Part shown: piece after piece, positions 45,388 through 54,011 of the stretch
Numbering within the stretch: position 1 is the stretch's first letter
Layout of the letters: every line of letters begins with the position of its first letter
Notes under the pieces: model-generated
The model's input: the letters and a program-made list of their open reading frames with translations, nothing else
Database searches by the model: none
Told to the model about the DNA's origin: nothing
Made by a program: the position numbers and the translations under genes
Origin: Micromonospora musae
Lineage (GTDB): Bacteria; Actinomycetota; Actinomycetes; Mycobacteriales; Micromonosporaceae
Assembly: GCF_003626635.1 (NCBI RefSeq)
Contig: NZ_RAZT01000004.1
Coordinates: 1-64,000, forward strand
Direction of reading: 5' to 3'
Length of the DNA: 64,000 nt

Positions 45388-46236
45388 ATGCTGATGACGG
45401 ATCGAGCGCGGTCAAACGCTGCCGTCGAGGTGTTCGAGCAGGCTGCGTCGAGCTACGACCGGACCGGCGTCTCCTTCTTCGGCCCGTTCGGCGCCGAGCT
45501 CGTCAGGTGCGCCGGCATTCGACCGGGTGATCGTGTCCTCGACGTCGGTTGCGGTCGCGGAGCAGTCCTGTTCCCCGCCGCGGATGCCACCGGGCCCACC
45601 GGGCGTGTCACGGGCATCGACCTCGCGCCTGCCATGGTCAGCTTCACCGCGGAGGACCTCAGACGGGCCGGCCTGACCCACGTCGACGTGCGGGTCGACG
45701 ACGCCCAGCAACCCGACTTCCCACCTGGAAGCTTCGACGCGATCCTGGCCGGTCTGGTCGTCTTCCTGCTGCCCGAGCCCCAGCAGGCACTGCGCACGTA
45801 CGCGCGGCTGTTGCGACCGGCGGGCAGATTGGCGGTCAGCACCTTCGCGGCCCAGGATCCGGCTTTCGTCGCCGCGATGGACGCGTTGGCTGCACACCTG
45901 CCTGCGGACCAGCCGCGACCGGCGCCTGCGGCCGATCCGTTCGCTGACGAGCGGACGATAACGGCGACCATGGCGGTTGCGGACCTTGCTGTCACCAGCA
46001 TCCGGGACTACCAGGTCGAGAGCAAGTTCCGCGAGGTCGGCCACTGGATGGAATGGATGTGGTCGCACGGCGGGCGGGCATTGCTGCGACACATCGTGCC
46101 CGAGCGTCACGACGCCGCGATCGCCGACGCCGCCCGGGCGCTCGAACCCGCGCGCGTGCCCGACGGTGGCCTGGCCCTGACCACCGCGATCCGGATCACC
46201 GTCGCGACGCCGCGCGCCGGCGCCCCCGCTTCGTGA
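45388..46236 (+). CDS. UbiE-like SAM-dependent methyltransferase
   Basis: 282 residues, starting MLMTDRARSNAAVEVFEQAAS. Rossmann motif I PGDRVLDVGCGRGAVLFPA, acidic residue in GRVTGIDLAPAMVSF, motif II DVRVDDAQQPDFPPGSFDAI and LRPAGRLAVSTFA after motif III. Typical class I enzyme with a C-terminal region (HWMEWMWSHGGRALL) that may close over the substrate. Divergent from another methyltransferase, with a Zur-like box between. Confidence 0.82.
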   Translation: MLMTDRARSNAAVEVFEQAASSYDRTGVSFFGPFGAELVRCAGIRPGDRVLDVGCGRGAVLFPAADATGPTGRVTGIDLAPAMVSFTAEDLRRAGLTHVDVRVDDAQQPDFPPGSFDAILAGLVVFLLPEPQQALRTYARLLRPAGRLAVSTFAAQDPAFVAAMDALAAHLPADQPRPAPAADPFADERTITATMAVADLAVTSIRDYQVESKFREVGHWMEWMWSHGGRALLRHIVPERHDAAIADAARALEPARVPDGGLALTTAIRITVATPRAGAPAS

Positions 46237-46257
46237 GCGTCCCGACAACAGTCGACA

Positions 46258-46505
46258 GCACGGCGAGGCGCTGACGCTGCTGCGCGAGGTCGAGCGCTCC
46301 CACTCGGCGCAGCACCGGCATCAGGTGCTACTGGCCGAGTAGGCTCGAGTCTTACCAGCGATTATCGGACACTGCTATTGCTGGCCGAGTCCGGCGCGGC
46401 CGACCCCGCCCGGCTGCCCGGCGCTGAGCAATTAGCCGTCCGGTGCGGCCAGAACGGGCACCACCATCACTTGGTGTGCCGCGACGGCGGACGAACGGTG
46501 GAGAC
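46258..46505 (+). pseudogene. decayed Fur-family gene
   Basis: Broken copy of the regulator at 43940: GEALTLLREVERSHSAQH matches its HTH, and in another frame LPGAEQLAVRCGQNGHHHHLVCRDGGRTVE matches its metal-binding part, with stops and shifts between. The CRDC cysteine is already changed to CRDG. Likely a tandem duplicate that decayed. Confidence 0.75.
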
Positions 46506-46693
46506 TCGATGTCGTCGGCGACCGTGCGCGGCTGTTCGGCTCGGAGTTTTTCCAAGAGCTTGTGCCAGGAGGTGCGGTGCCGCAGCCCCCATGATCAAGT
46601 CGACCGGCGAGCCGGCGCCTCGGCGGTCTGCCGAGATGACGATCCGGGCAGCTGTCGGACCGCTCGTCACCTGGTCGGGCACACAGGCGGCGG
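46506..46693. other. gap without recognisable gene
   Basis: Tail of the decayed Fur copy up to the 3' end of the intact leftward Fur gene. Nothing else can be supported. Confidence 0.35.
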
Positions 46694-47116
46694 CTACGTG
46701 GTGGCGCAGGTCGCACAGGTCCCCCGCAGGTCGAGCCGGTCGGAGTGCGGGATGAAGCCGGTGTGGTGGTGCAGCTCGCGCAACCAGGTTGCCACCAGGT
46801 CGGGCGGGCACTCAAGCACCGCGTCACACCCGTCGCAGATCAGGTGCTGGTGTGGCGCCACCCCGCAGTGGCGGTAGGCGCGTTGGCCATGTAGGTCGAA
46901 CGTGTGGAGCAGCCCGGCGTCGGCGAGGCTGTGCAACGCCCGGTAGACAGTGGTCAGGCCGATATGTCGGTCAGTGCGGTTCAGCTCGGCGTGTACCGCC
47001 TGGGCGGTGATCGGGCGGGAGCGTCCGAGCAGCAACGCCAGGACGGCCCGACGTTGAGCTGTAGGGATCAGGCCCGCGACCTGTAGTTGTTGGTCTGGCA
47101 CAGAGGGCGTGGTCAT
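46694..47116 (-). CDS. Fur-family regulator in the CobW-bL31 operon
   Basis: 140 residues. HTH TAQRRAVLALLLGRSRPITAQ and HIGLTTVYRALHSLADAG, metal segment RAYRHCGVAPHQHLICDGCDAVLE (CxxC) and TCATCATT (second CxxC). Starts five bases after the stop of the upstream methyltransferase gene, so it closes the operon CobW-bL31-methyltransferase-Fur and may autoregulate it through the Zur-like box at its head. Either this or the gene at 43940 is the true Zur. Confidence 0.85.
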   Translation of the reverse strand: MTTPSVPDQQLQVAGLIPTAQRRAVLALLLGRSRPITAQAVHAELNRTDRHIGLTTVYRALHSLADAGLLHTFDLHGQRAYRHCGVAPHQHLICDGCDAVLECPPDLVATWLRELHHHTGFIPHSDRLDLRGTCATCATT

Positions 47117-47121
47117 GGTGA

Positions 47122-47991
47122 TCAGGGGCGCACGCCGACGTGCACGCTGCGAGCGGAGAGCCGGAACAGATCACCGCGGTGTCTCAACCACTGCTCGTCC
47201 GCCGGTTCGAGGAGACAGTCCCAGGCGTCGAGATCGCCCGCGCTGAGAAGGCCGGTAGGTCGCAACCAACCGACCCGTCGGCTGAGGTGTGCCAGTACGG
47301 CCCGCCGTGCGGTGTCGTGCAGCGGTGACGGCTGTTCGTGCAGCGTCGTGCGTGTGGTGACCGGCGACAGACCGGCTCGGCGCAGCGCCTCGGTCCCCCC
47401 GTATGGCATCCGACGGCTACCAGGTAGGTCCGCGCGCATCCGGGTGAACCATCGGTCCTGCGCGGACTGGAGCCTCGCCTCTAAGCCGGGGTCGCCCAGG
47501 CCTACGTCCCAGGGCAGATGCTGTTCCGGCAGGCCACCCTCGGCGAGCGCGAGTCGTCCACCGGGGGCGAGCAGGCTGGCGAGCGTGCTGATCGCTGCCT
47601 GCTGATCGCCGAGATGGTGTACGGCGGCCGAGGCCCAGACGAGATCAGCCGGACGGTCGAGAGTCTCCCGCAAGGCGGGTTCATCGTGGCGAATATCGGC
47701 GTGACGCACCTCGACGCGTATCCGCGGATCGGACCACGCGTTGCGGATGTGATCTTGGGCTAGGTCGACCACGGCCGGATGCCCGTTTACCGCGACCACC
47801 TGACCGCAAGCCACCATGCGGGCGATCGCGAGAGCCATCCCGGCGGCACCGCATCCGACGTCGACCGCGAGCCGGTCGGCGGGGCCGACCAGCTCGCGGG
47901 CAATCGTCAGGTACCAGGCCCGGCCGCGCCGAGCAGCGTCGACCAACTGCGGCGCCAGCTCGGCCCAGGCAACGGGAACATCGGCACTCAT
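47122..47991 (-). CDS. class I SAM-dependent methyltransferase
   Basis: 289 residues from the ATG at 47991, overlapping the bL31 stop (ATGA). Motif [19 protein letters not shown], then [51 protein letters not shown] and [14 protein letters not shown]-terminal helical part ([18 protein letters not shown]) is like those of small-molecule methyltransferases. Third enzyme of its kind within 3.5 kb, and the one most firmly tied to a Zur-type operon. Substrate unknown. Confidence 0.82.
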   Translation of the reverse strand: MSADVPVAWAELAPQLVDAARRGRAWYLTIARELVGPADRLAVDVGCGAAGMALAIARMVACGQVVAVNGHPAVVDLAQDHIRNAWSDPRIRVEVRHADIRHDEPALRETLDRPADLVWASAAVHHLGDQQAAISTLASLLAPGGRLALAEGGLPEQHLPWDVGLGDPGLEARLQSAQDRWFTRMRADLPGSRRMPYGGTEALRRAGLSPVTTRTTLHEQPSPLHDTARRAVLAHLSRRVGWLRPTGLLSAGDLDAWDCLLEPADEQWLRHRGDLFRLSARSVHVGVRP

Positions 47992-48251
47992 CTGCCGCTC
48001 TGCGGTCCGCGGCGGGCGTACTTCTTGCGGAACTTCTCGACTCGACCGGCGGTGTCCAGCAGGCGCTGCTTGCCGGTCCAGAACGGATGACTCGCGGAGG
48101 AGATCTGGACGTCGATGACGGGATAGGTGTTGCCGTCGGTCCACTCGATGGTCTGGTCGCTGGTGGCGGTGGATCGGGTGAGGAAGGCGAAGTCGGCGCC
48201 CTTGTCGCGGAAGACGACGGGCCGGTACTCGGGGTGGATTCCGGGCTTCAT
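47988..48251 (-). CDS. rpmE2: ribosomal protein bL31, type B (zinc-independent)
   Basis: 87 residues: [43 protein letters not shown] and RKKYARR. It lacks the CxxC zinc-binding pair of normal bL31, the mark of the C-minus form that replaces the zinc form on ribosomes when zinc is scarce. ATGA overlap with cobW-like gene upstream and with the methyltransferase downstream. Confidence 0.93.
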   Translation of the reverse strand: MKPGIHPEYRPVVFRDKGADFAFLTRSTATSDQTIEWTDGNTYPVIDVQISSASHPFWTGKQRLLDTAGRVEKFRKKYARRGPQSGR

Positions 48252-49573
48252 GCGGGCTGAGCTCCTTCGGCGTCGGCGTCGGCGTCGGTGTCGGTGTCGG
48301 TGTCGGGTTCGGCCAGATCTTCGGTGCCGAGCGGAAAGCAGCCGGCGAACGGGTCGGGGTAGCGGCGCCAGGCCTCCTCACCGTCGGCGAGTTCGGCGTC
48401 GGTGAGCAGGCAGCCGGCGAGGGTGCGATGCAGCGCGACGGGGTCGACGTCGAGGCCGATGAAGACCAGGTGCTGGTGCCGGTCGCCGTAGTAGGGGTCC
48501 CACTCCAGCGCCGCGGCGAGCCGGCGCTGGTCGCAGACGTGCTCCCACCGGTCCTCGGGAAGGCTGACCAGCCAGTGCCCGAGGGAACCCATCGCCAGTC
48601 CACCGCCGGCGAACTCCCACGCCACCACCGTGTCCGGCTGACTGGCGAGCCAGAAGTGGCCACGAGAACGGATCATCTCGGCGTTGACGTCCTCCAGGAC
48701 GTTGTGCAGCCGCTGGGGGTGGAAGGGGCGGCGGGCGCGGAAGACGGTGGAGACGACACCGCAATCGGCCTCCGGTTCGTGCGCGCCCAACGAGTAGCCC
48801 TGCAGGCCCCGGGCGAGGACGCCGGGGATCTCCGGTCGGTGCCGGTCGGTGTGGCGCAGCTGGCGGGTGAGCGCGTCGGCGTCCACGAGGTCGTCGTCGA
48901 CCCGGAAGTGCGCCGCCCACGGAGCCATCCGCTCCAGCAGCACGGTCAACCTGCTGGTGTCGAAGGCCCCCTCGCGGGACTGCCCCCAGAGCACCAGGGT
49001 GTCGGCGTACTCGATCTGCCGGACCACGACGTCCGCCAGTGCCCGGTTGTCGTCATCGGCGGCCTGAATGCCGAGCGTTGTGAGGTCGTCGGTGCTGGCG
49101 AGGGCATCGAGCAGGTGCTCGGCGTCGAGGACGGTGACGTAGGAGTCGACCCGGATCAGGTCGGTGATTGGGGCGCCGTCGACGAGGCAGTAGGTGCAGG
49201 CGGCCGCGACCGCCTCCGGTTCCACCACTTCGGGCAGCATCAGCACCAGGTCCTGACCGGGGTTGTGGCGGGCGAGCCGGACGAGGGTGGGCAGGACGTC
49301 CTCCCGCAGGGTGCACGAGATGCAGCCGTGCCTCAGGTTGGTCCGCTCGTCCTCGATGATGCCGGTGCCGGAGCGGACCACCCGGCGGACGACACCGTCC
49401 CGGATCCCGGTGAGGTCGTGTCGCACGAGCAGCAGCGACGGGTCCGCGGCAAGCAGCGTACGGGCGACGGCGAAGGTCGTCGTCGGCCAGAACCCGGACA
49501 GCACCGTCAGCGACGGGCGGGTATCGGCGTCGGCTGTCGCGACGTGGGCCGGGGCCTGTGGTGACGACGACAT
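48248..49573 (-). CDS. CobW/COG0523-like protein lacking a P-loop
   Basis: 441 residues from ATG at 49573. CobW family marks: [18 protein letters not shown] with the metal-binding C-x2-C (Cys84, Cys87), ADTLVLWG near the NKxD position, and the CobW C-terminal domain ([62 protein letters not shown]). The Walker A lysine loop (GFLGAGKTT in relatives) is replaced by [11 protein letters not shown], so GTP hydrolysis is doubtful. The tail is an acidic Asp-Thr/Asp-Ala repeat. Probable zinc-handling protein of the Zur regulon. Confidence 0.87.
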   Translation of the reverse strand: MSSSPQAPAHVATADADTRPSLTVLSGFWPTTTFAVARTLLAADPSLLLVRHDLTGIRDGVVRRVVRSGTGIIEDERTNLRHGCISCTLREDVLPTLVRLARHNPGQDLVLMLPEVVEPEAVAAACTYCLVDGAPITDLIRVDSYVTVLDAEHLLDALASTDDLTTLGIQAADDDNRALADVVVRQIEYADTLVLWGQSREGAFDTSRLTVLLERMAPWAAHFRVDDDLVDADALTRQLRHTDRHRPEIPGVLARGLQGYSLGAHEPEADCGVVSTVFRARRPFHPQRLHNVLEDVNAEMIRSRGHFWLASQPDTVVAWEFAGGGLAMGSLGHWLVSLPEDRWEHVCDQRRLAAALEWDPYYGDRHQHLVFIGLDVDPVALHRTLAGCLLTDAELADGEEAWRRYPDPFAGCFPLGTEDLAEPDTDTDTDADADAEGAQPA

Positions 49574-49593
49574 GCTGTTCCTCTCGACGTACC

Positions 49594-49608
49594 TGAAAAC
49601 GATTGTCA
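49594..49608. promoter_or_regulatory. candidate Zur box
   Basis: TGAAAACGATTGTCA is the best match in the window to the actinobacterial Zur box. It lies between the divergent CobW-like gene (20 bases from its start) and the winged-helix gene (10 bases from its start) and could control both. Confidence 0.75.
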
Positions 49609-49618
49609 TTCTAAGCAG

Positions 49619-50146
49619 ATGGAAGCTGCTAACGCGAGCGAGCCCCTGGGGTCGCGACTGGGTCAGCCGAGCCGGGACGACAAGGTCCTCACCGTCACGG
49701 TGCAGGTGAGGCTTGATCCCGGTGCCCCTGGCGTGGATCTCGGCCGGTTCGAGGCCCTGCTGGCCCTGCTGGATGGGGGCGCCCTGTCGCCCTCCCCGCT
49801 GGCCGACGGGGAGGGCCCGCGTCTGCGGATTCATCCTGAGGCGCGAAGCGTGTACCGCGGACGCACCGAGATCGCGCTGACTCGGCGGGAGTACGACCTG
49901 CTCTGGTGCCTGGCCGAGCATCCACGTCAGGTCTTCACCCGACGTCAACTGCTGGACCGTGTCTGGGGGCATCCCTACACGAGTCCGCGCAGCGTGGACG
50001 TCCATGTCCGCCGGCTGCGCGTCAAACTCGGCGCGGATGTGCCGGTGGTGACCACGCTGCGTGGCGTCGGTTACCGCCTGGGCGCCGACTGCTCCGTGGA
50101 GATCATTCGGGACCCCGGCGCGGGTCTGACCGAACGGGTGATGTAA
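49619..50146 (+). CDS. orphan OmpR/PhoB-type winged-helix protein
   Basis: 175 residues with a Trans_reg_C DNA-binding domain at about 75-155: ALTRREYDLLWCLAEHPRQV, FTRRQLLDRVWGHPY, SPRSVDVHVRRLRVKLG and TTLRGVGYRLG. The N-terminal 70 residues are not a receiver domain (no phospho-Asp site is seen). ATG at 49619 lies next to a Zur-like box; no histidine kinase is nearby. It may be a zinc-regulated accessory regulator of the ribosomal-paralogue and anchored-repeat genes downstream. Confidence 0.8.
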   Translation: MEAANASEPLGSRLGQPSRDDKVLTVTVQVRLDPGAPGVDLGRFEALLALLDGGALSPSPLADGEGPRLRIHPEARSVYRGRTEIALTRREYDLLWCLAEHPRQVFTRRQLLDRVWGHPYTSPRSVDVHVRRLRVKLGADVPVVTTLRGVGYRLGADCSVEIIRDPGAGLTERVM

Positions 50147-50149
50147 AAC

Positions 50150-50164
50150 TGAAAACCGTTGTCG
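50150..50164. promoter_or_regulatory. candidate Zur box
   Basis: TGAAAACCGTTGTCG lies 36-50 bases upstream of the bL28 start and just after the winged-helix gene stop. It resembles the box at 49594 and would control the bL28-bL33-bS14 operon. Confidence 0.7.
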
Positions 50165-50199
50165 TTACCGTGAAGGCCAGAGCAAGAGGAGCGGCCACT

Positions 50200-50436
50200 G
50201 TGTCCAGACGTTGTGATGTCACCGGCGCGCAGCCGAGTTTCGGAAACGCCGTATCCCATTCCCACCGGCGCAACCGGCGCCGCTGGAACCCGAACCTGCA
50301 GAACCACCGCTACTGGCTGCCGTCCGAGCGTCGCTGGGTGCGCTTGACCCTGACCACCAAGGCGCTGAAGACCGTCGACCGCAAGGGCATCGAGAAGGTC
50401 GTCGCCGAGTTGCGTGGCCGGGGAGTGAAGCTCTGA
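50200..50436 (+). CDS. rpmB: ribosomal protein bL28, zinc-independent paralogue
   Basis: 78 residues from a [43 protein letters not shown] and ELRGRGVKL. Only one cysteine is left, so it cannot form the CxxC zinc ribbon. Its stop shares a base with the bL33 start (TGATG). It is one of two bL28-type genes in the window; this one keeps the full rRNA-binding SHSHRR motif. Confidence 0.92.
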   Translation: MSRRCDVTGAQPSFGNAVSHSHRRNRRRWNPNLQNHRYWLPSERRWVRLTLTTKALKTVDRKGIEKVVAELRGRGVKL

Positions 50437-50603
50437 TGGCCCGCCAGACCGATGTACGGCCGATCGTGCGGCTGCGCAGCACCGCGGGAACCGGCTACAC
50501 CTACGTCACCCGCAAGAACCGGCGCAACGATCCTGATCGCCTGGTCCTACGCAAGTACGACCCGATCGTGCGCCGACACGTCGAGTTCCGTGAGGCGCGC
50601 TGA
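50436..50603 (+). CDS. rpmG: ribosomal protein bL33, zinc-independent paralogue
   Basis: 55 residues, starting [20 protein letters not shown] then [18 protein letters not shown] and [17 protein letters not shown]. The YVTRKNRRN segment is the bL33 hallmark. No cysteine, therefore the zinc-free form. TGATG overlaps with both neighbours. Confidence 0.93.
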   Translation: MARQTDVRPIVRLRSTAGTGYTYVTRKNRRNDPDRLVLRKYDPIVRRHVEFREAR

Positions 50604-50908
50604 TGGCCCGCAAGAGTCTCGGCAACCGGCAGGCACGCCGCGAGGAGCTGGTGGCGCGGCACGCTGCGGCGAGAGCCGAGCTGAGGCGCCTGATCAGCCA
50701 TCCCGACACCGAACCCGAGGTCCGTGCCGAGGCGGTACGCCGGCTGACCCGGCTGCCGCGCGACTCGAGCCCGGCGCGGCTGCGTTCCCGCGACCAGATC
50801 GACGGCCGCCCGCGCGGCGTGCTGACCCGGTTCGGGCTCTCTCGGGTGCGGTTCCGGGAGTTGGCCCTGCGCGGCGAGCTGCCCGGGATCCGCAAGGCCT
50901 CCTGGTGA
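50603..50908 (+). CDS. rpsN: ribosomal protein bS14, zinc-independent long form
   Basis: 101 residues: [40 protein letters not shown] and RFGLSRVRFRELALRGELPGIRKASW, the normal S14 C-terminus. The zinc CxxC pairs of short actinobacterial S14 are absent. Last gene of the three-gene ribosomal set; bS18 and bL36 paralogues often found with it are missing here. Confidence 0.93.
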   Translation: MARKSLGNRQARREELVARHAAARAELRRLISHPDTEPEVRAEAVRRLTRLPRDSSPARLRSRDQIDGRPRGVLTRFGLSRVRFRELALRGELPGIRKASW

Positions 50909-50962
50909 CGCCGGCGATCAACGCGCCTCCGGAGGTACGCCTGCAATCGCGGCCACATGCAC

Positions 50963-50986
50963 CACCGCGCGCAGGGGCGCGCGGTG
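50963..50986. terminator. 10-bp stem hairpin after bS14
   Basis: CACCGCGCGC, loop AGGG, GCGCGCGGTG. It lies between bS14 and the first anchored-repeat gene, 14 bases before that gene, and could end or attenuate transcription from the ribosomal set. Confidence 0.65.
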
Positions 50987-50999
50987 TGAAAGGGGAGGT

Positions 51000-52472
51000 A
51001 TGAATGCAACATTGAGGGCTCGCGGTTTCGCGGCCCTGATGGCCGGGGCGGTGGTGGTCGCAGGCACGGTACTGGCGCCCGCCGCTGCGTCGGCGGCCGA
51101 GAAGGTGGTGCTTTCCAAGGGGCACACCGACGCGGTCGACGTGCACTACGAGGGTGGTGCGCTGTCGCTGAAGGTGCACGACGACACGGTCAGTCCGTCG
51201 GTGACGCGGGATCCGGTGGACGTGACGTTCCAGGTCCTTCCGGACGCGGCGATGGCCGTTCCGGATGATCCCCGGTTCGCCTTCCTCGGGCCGGTGGGGA
51301 GCCAGGTCTGGCTGCTGCCAATGACCCAGGACCCGGACCTGCTGTGGCCGGGCTGGAACACGACCACGCTCGACTCGGGCGTGTTCGCCGGGGACAAGGT
51401 GCGGTTGAGCCTGGTCGACGTGCAAGGGCCGGGCAACGTCACGCTGTTCACCCAGGACGCGTTCGGTGGTCCGATCATCAAGTTCCGCGGCGATGACGGC
51501 CTTCCGGATGCGATCGATGTTCCGGTGCACACCCACGCGCACTCGAACTGGGCGTTCAGCGCGTTGGGCAGCTACACCCTGAAGTTCCAGGCCGACGCGA
51601 CGCTGACCAACGGCACGACGGTCAGCACCGGGCCGGTCGACTACTCGTTCGTCGTCGGCGAGCTGCCCGGCGGCGGACCGGAGGTCGGCCTGTCGGTCAG
51701 CGGCATGGCCGAGGAGTACCAGCCCAACGACACGGTGACGCTCAACGCCGTGCAGACGCCGCAGACCGAGCTGGATCACTACCACTGGTTCAGCAAGTGC
51801 CCGGGCGCGGACGACTACACGATCATCTCGGGTGAGGCGGGCGCGAGCTACTCCTTCACGGCGACCCGTGAACTGAACGCTTGCGAGTACGTGGCCAAGC
51901 TCTACGACGACGACCACGAGGTCGTCGCGGCCAGCGAGCCGGTGACCCTCTGGGTGGCGTTCCCGCCCGAGGAGCCGGGCACCTCGCAGACGATCACCGC
52001 GTCGATCGACGAGACGCAGGGCTCGCTGGTCATCAGTGTCAACCCGGACGACCGGGCCGTGGTGCTGCCGCCCGCGCAGCTCGGCCCGGCCGGTGACCGG
52101 TGGGAGAGTAACGGTGAGCTCCGACCGGTCACCGTGACCGACACTCGTGCCGGCCAGCCGGGCTGGAGCGCTTCCGGGCAGGTCCCGGCGGACTTCACCG
52201 GCCCGGACGCTGCGACGTTCAGCGCCGGCTACCTCGGCTGGACCCCGCAGGTCCTGGCTCAGGGTTCCGGTCAGGGCGTGGTCGCCGGTCCGCAGGTGGC
52301 GCCGTACGTCGTCGGAACCGGTGGCGGTCTCGGCAACAGCGCGGTGCTGGGCTCGGCGCCGGGCGGCGCTGGGCGGGGCACCGCGCAGCTGGGCGCGAGC
52401 CTGCGGCTGAGCGTGCCCACGGAGACGGCGGCCGGTACCTATACCGCCACCCTCACCCTCACCGCGATCTGA
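51000..52472 (+). CDS. secreted choice-of-anchor-M domain protein
   Basis: 490 residues with a Sec signal (ALMAGAVVVAGTVLAPAAASA). Residues 33-220 are one actinobacterial surface-anchored domain (TIGR03769): VVLSKGHTDAVDVHYEGGAL, FAFLGPVGSQVWLLP, PDLLWPGWNTTTL and the His cluster PVHTHAHSNWAFSALGSY. The rest is Ig-like with a Cys pair, without a sorting signal. The His cluster may bind a metal. First gene of the anchored-repeat cluster and probably expressed under zinc shortage with the genes upstream. Confidence 0.85.
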   Translation: MNATLRARGFAALMAGAVVVAGTVLAPAAASAAEKVVLSKGHTDAVDVHYEGGALSLKVHDDTVSPSVTRDPVDVTFQVLPDAAMAVPDDPRFAFLGPVGSQVWLLPMTQDPDLLWPGWNTTTLDSGVFAGDKVRLSLVDVQGPGNVTLFTQDAFGGPIIKFRGDDGLPDAIDVPVHTHAHSNWAFSALGSYTLKFQADATLTNGTTVSTGPVDYSFVVGELPGGGPEVGLSVSGMAEEYQPNDTVTLNAVQTPQTELDHYHWFSKCPGADDYTIISGEAGASYSFTATRELNACEYVAKLYDDDHEVVAASEPVTLWVAFPPEEPGTSQTITASIDETQGSLVISVNPDDRAVVLPPAQLGPAGDRWESNGELRPVTVTDTRAGQPGWSASGQVPADFTGPDAATFSAGYLGWTPQVLAQGSGQGVVAGPQVAPYVVGTGGGLGNSAVLGSAPGGAGRGTAQLGASLRLSVPTETAAGTYTATLTLTAI

Positions 52473-52602
52473 TCGCTTCGATCCGTCCGGTGGTCGGGCG
52501 TTGAGCCCGGCCACCGGACGTCTGCGGGGTGGGCGTGCCGTTGCCGCGACCCGCCCGCCCCGCACCTCCTCTCGTCCTCCAGGAACGGACACCGTCCCCG
52601 CA

Positions 52603-53919
52603 ATGCGTCTGCTCGCATCCATCGCCGCCGGGATCGCCCTGCTCGGCGCTTCGCCCGCACCAATCACCTCGGTGCCGGTCACCTCCGCGGCGACCGGGTC
52701 CTGGTCGAACGCATCCACGCTGACGGCAGCGTCGACCGCGCCGCTCGACAGCGCCCTTGCCTCGGGGGCTGCCGTACCGGCGCTGGCCGCGCCCACCCCC
52801 TCCATCCCGGCGGGCCAGCCCGGGACTTCGGCTCCGCCGTCTCCTGCATCGCCGGGTCCAACCGCGGTGACATGGGGAGTGGCACCGTCAAGCGCGAAGG
52901 GCCCGAACGGCCGAGCGGCGTTCAACTACAAGCTCGACCCGGGCGCCACCCTGACCGACTACGTCGCGGTCACCAACCACTCGACGCGCCCACTCACTCT
53001 GAGCCTCTACGCCAGCGACGCGTTCACCACGAAACAAGGCGGATTTGACCTGCTGGCCGGCGGCCAACAGCCCACCGACGTGGGCTCCTGGGTCCGCCTC
53101 CCCAGCCGTACCCTGACCATCCCGTCGACGTCCCGGCTGGACGTCCCGTTCACGCTCACGGTGCCGCGTAACGCCACGCCGGGGGACCACGCCGGGGGAA
53201 TCGTCGCCTCGCTCGCCGCCACGGCGGCGGACGCGCAGGGAAGCCAGGTCTCCGTCGACCACCGGGTCGGCGCGCGCATCTACCTGCGCGTGACCGGTGA
53301 GCTACAACCCGCGCTGACCGTCGAGAACCTGCGAGTCCAGCACACCGGCTCCCTCAACCCTCTTGCCGGTGGCACGCTCAGCGCCACGTTCACCGTCCGC
53401 AACACCGGAAACGCGCGGCTCTCCGGGCAGCCTGCGCTCGGCGTGGCCGGACCGTTCGGCCTGGCCAGGCGGTCCGTGGATGGTGCAGCCCTGCCGGAGA
53501 TCCTGCCCGGCGGCGAGCTGACCACCACCGTACCTATGTCGGGTGCCCTGCCGCTGATACGGCTGACCGCGAGCGCGACCGTCACGCCTGCCGCTGTGGG
53601 TGACCAGGTCCTCGACCCGCCACCGCGGGCCGGCGCGGCGGAGGCCACCGTCTGGGCAGTGCCCTGGCCGCAGCTGGCCCTGCTGGCCCTGCTCGCCCTC
53701 GCTGGCTGGGCACTGATCGTGGCCCGGCGCCGGCGGGCGGCGCAGCTCGCTCAGGCGGTGGCCGCCGCCCGGGAGGAGGGCCGCGCGCAGGCCGGCCGGG
53801 AGGCCGGGCAGGCGCCGGACGGACCGGATGCCACGGCGGACACCGGGACCAGTGTGCAGCCGCAGGCGGCCGGCGACGGTGGAACGCGTACCCGACAACC
53901 GCCCGATGCCGGACGTTGA
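52603..53919 (+). CDS. DUF916/WxL-interacting-type membrane-anchored protein
   Basis: 438 residues. Signal (MRLLASIAAGIALLGA), a Ser/Pro/Ala-rich stretch, then DUF916-like beta domains: NYKLDPGATLTDYVAVTNHS, LTIPSTSRLDVPFTLTVPRN, GDHAGGIVASLAA and TFTVRNTGNARLSG. A membrane helix (WPQLALLALLALAGWALIVA) precedes a basic charged tail. In Gram-positives these domains hold surface proteins to peptidoglycan. It is placed between two anchored-repeat genes, so it probably helps to assemble them at the wall. Confidence 0.8.
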   Translation: MRLLASIAAGIALLGASPAPITSVPVTSAATGSWSNASTLTAASTAPLDSALASGAAVPALAAPTPSIPAGQPGTSAPPSPASPGPTAVTWGVAPSSAKGPNGRAAFNYKLDPGATLTDYVAVTNHSTRPLTLSLYASDAFTTKQGGFDLLAGGQQPTDVGSWVRLPSRTLTIPSTSRLDVPFTLTVPRNATPGDHAGGIVASLAATAADAQGSQVSVDHRVGARIYLRVTGELQPALTVENLRVQHTGSLNPLAGGTLSATFTVRNTGNARLSGQPALGVAGPFGLARRSVDGAALPEILPGGELTTTVPMSGALPLIRLTASATVTPAAVGDQVLDPPPRAGAAEATVWAVPWPQLALLALLALAGWALIVARRRRAAQLAQAVAAAREEGRAQAGREAGQAPDGPDATADTGTSVQPQAAGDGGTRTRQPPDAGR

Positions 53920-54011
53920 TCGTCCCGGTGAGCGTCCCGCCAACCGACAAACCGCTATCGACCACACGGGAAAGGACGAGAAGTGACTCGGCTACACCTG
54001 GGGAGCCACCA

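Noticed and set aside
48264..48310. Possible CRISPR-like short repeat (GTCGGC/GTCGGT units)
   Set aside because: It is a simple hexanucleotide repeat coding for the acidic tail of the CobW-like protein, with no spacers.
50694..52925. 743-residue minus-strand frame
   Set aside because: Antisense to bS14, the anchored-repeat gene and the DUF916 gene start; arginine-rich without motifs.
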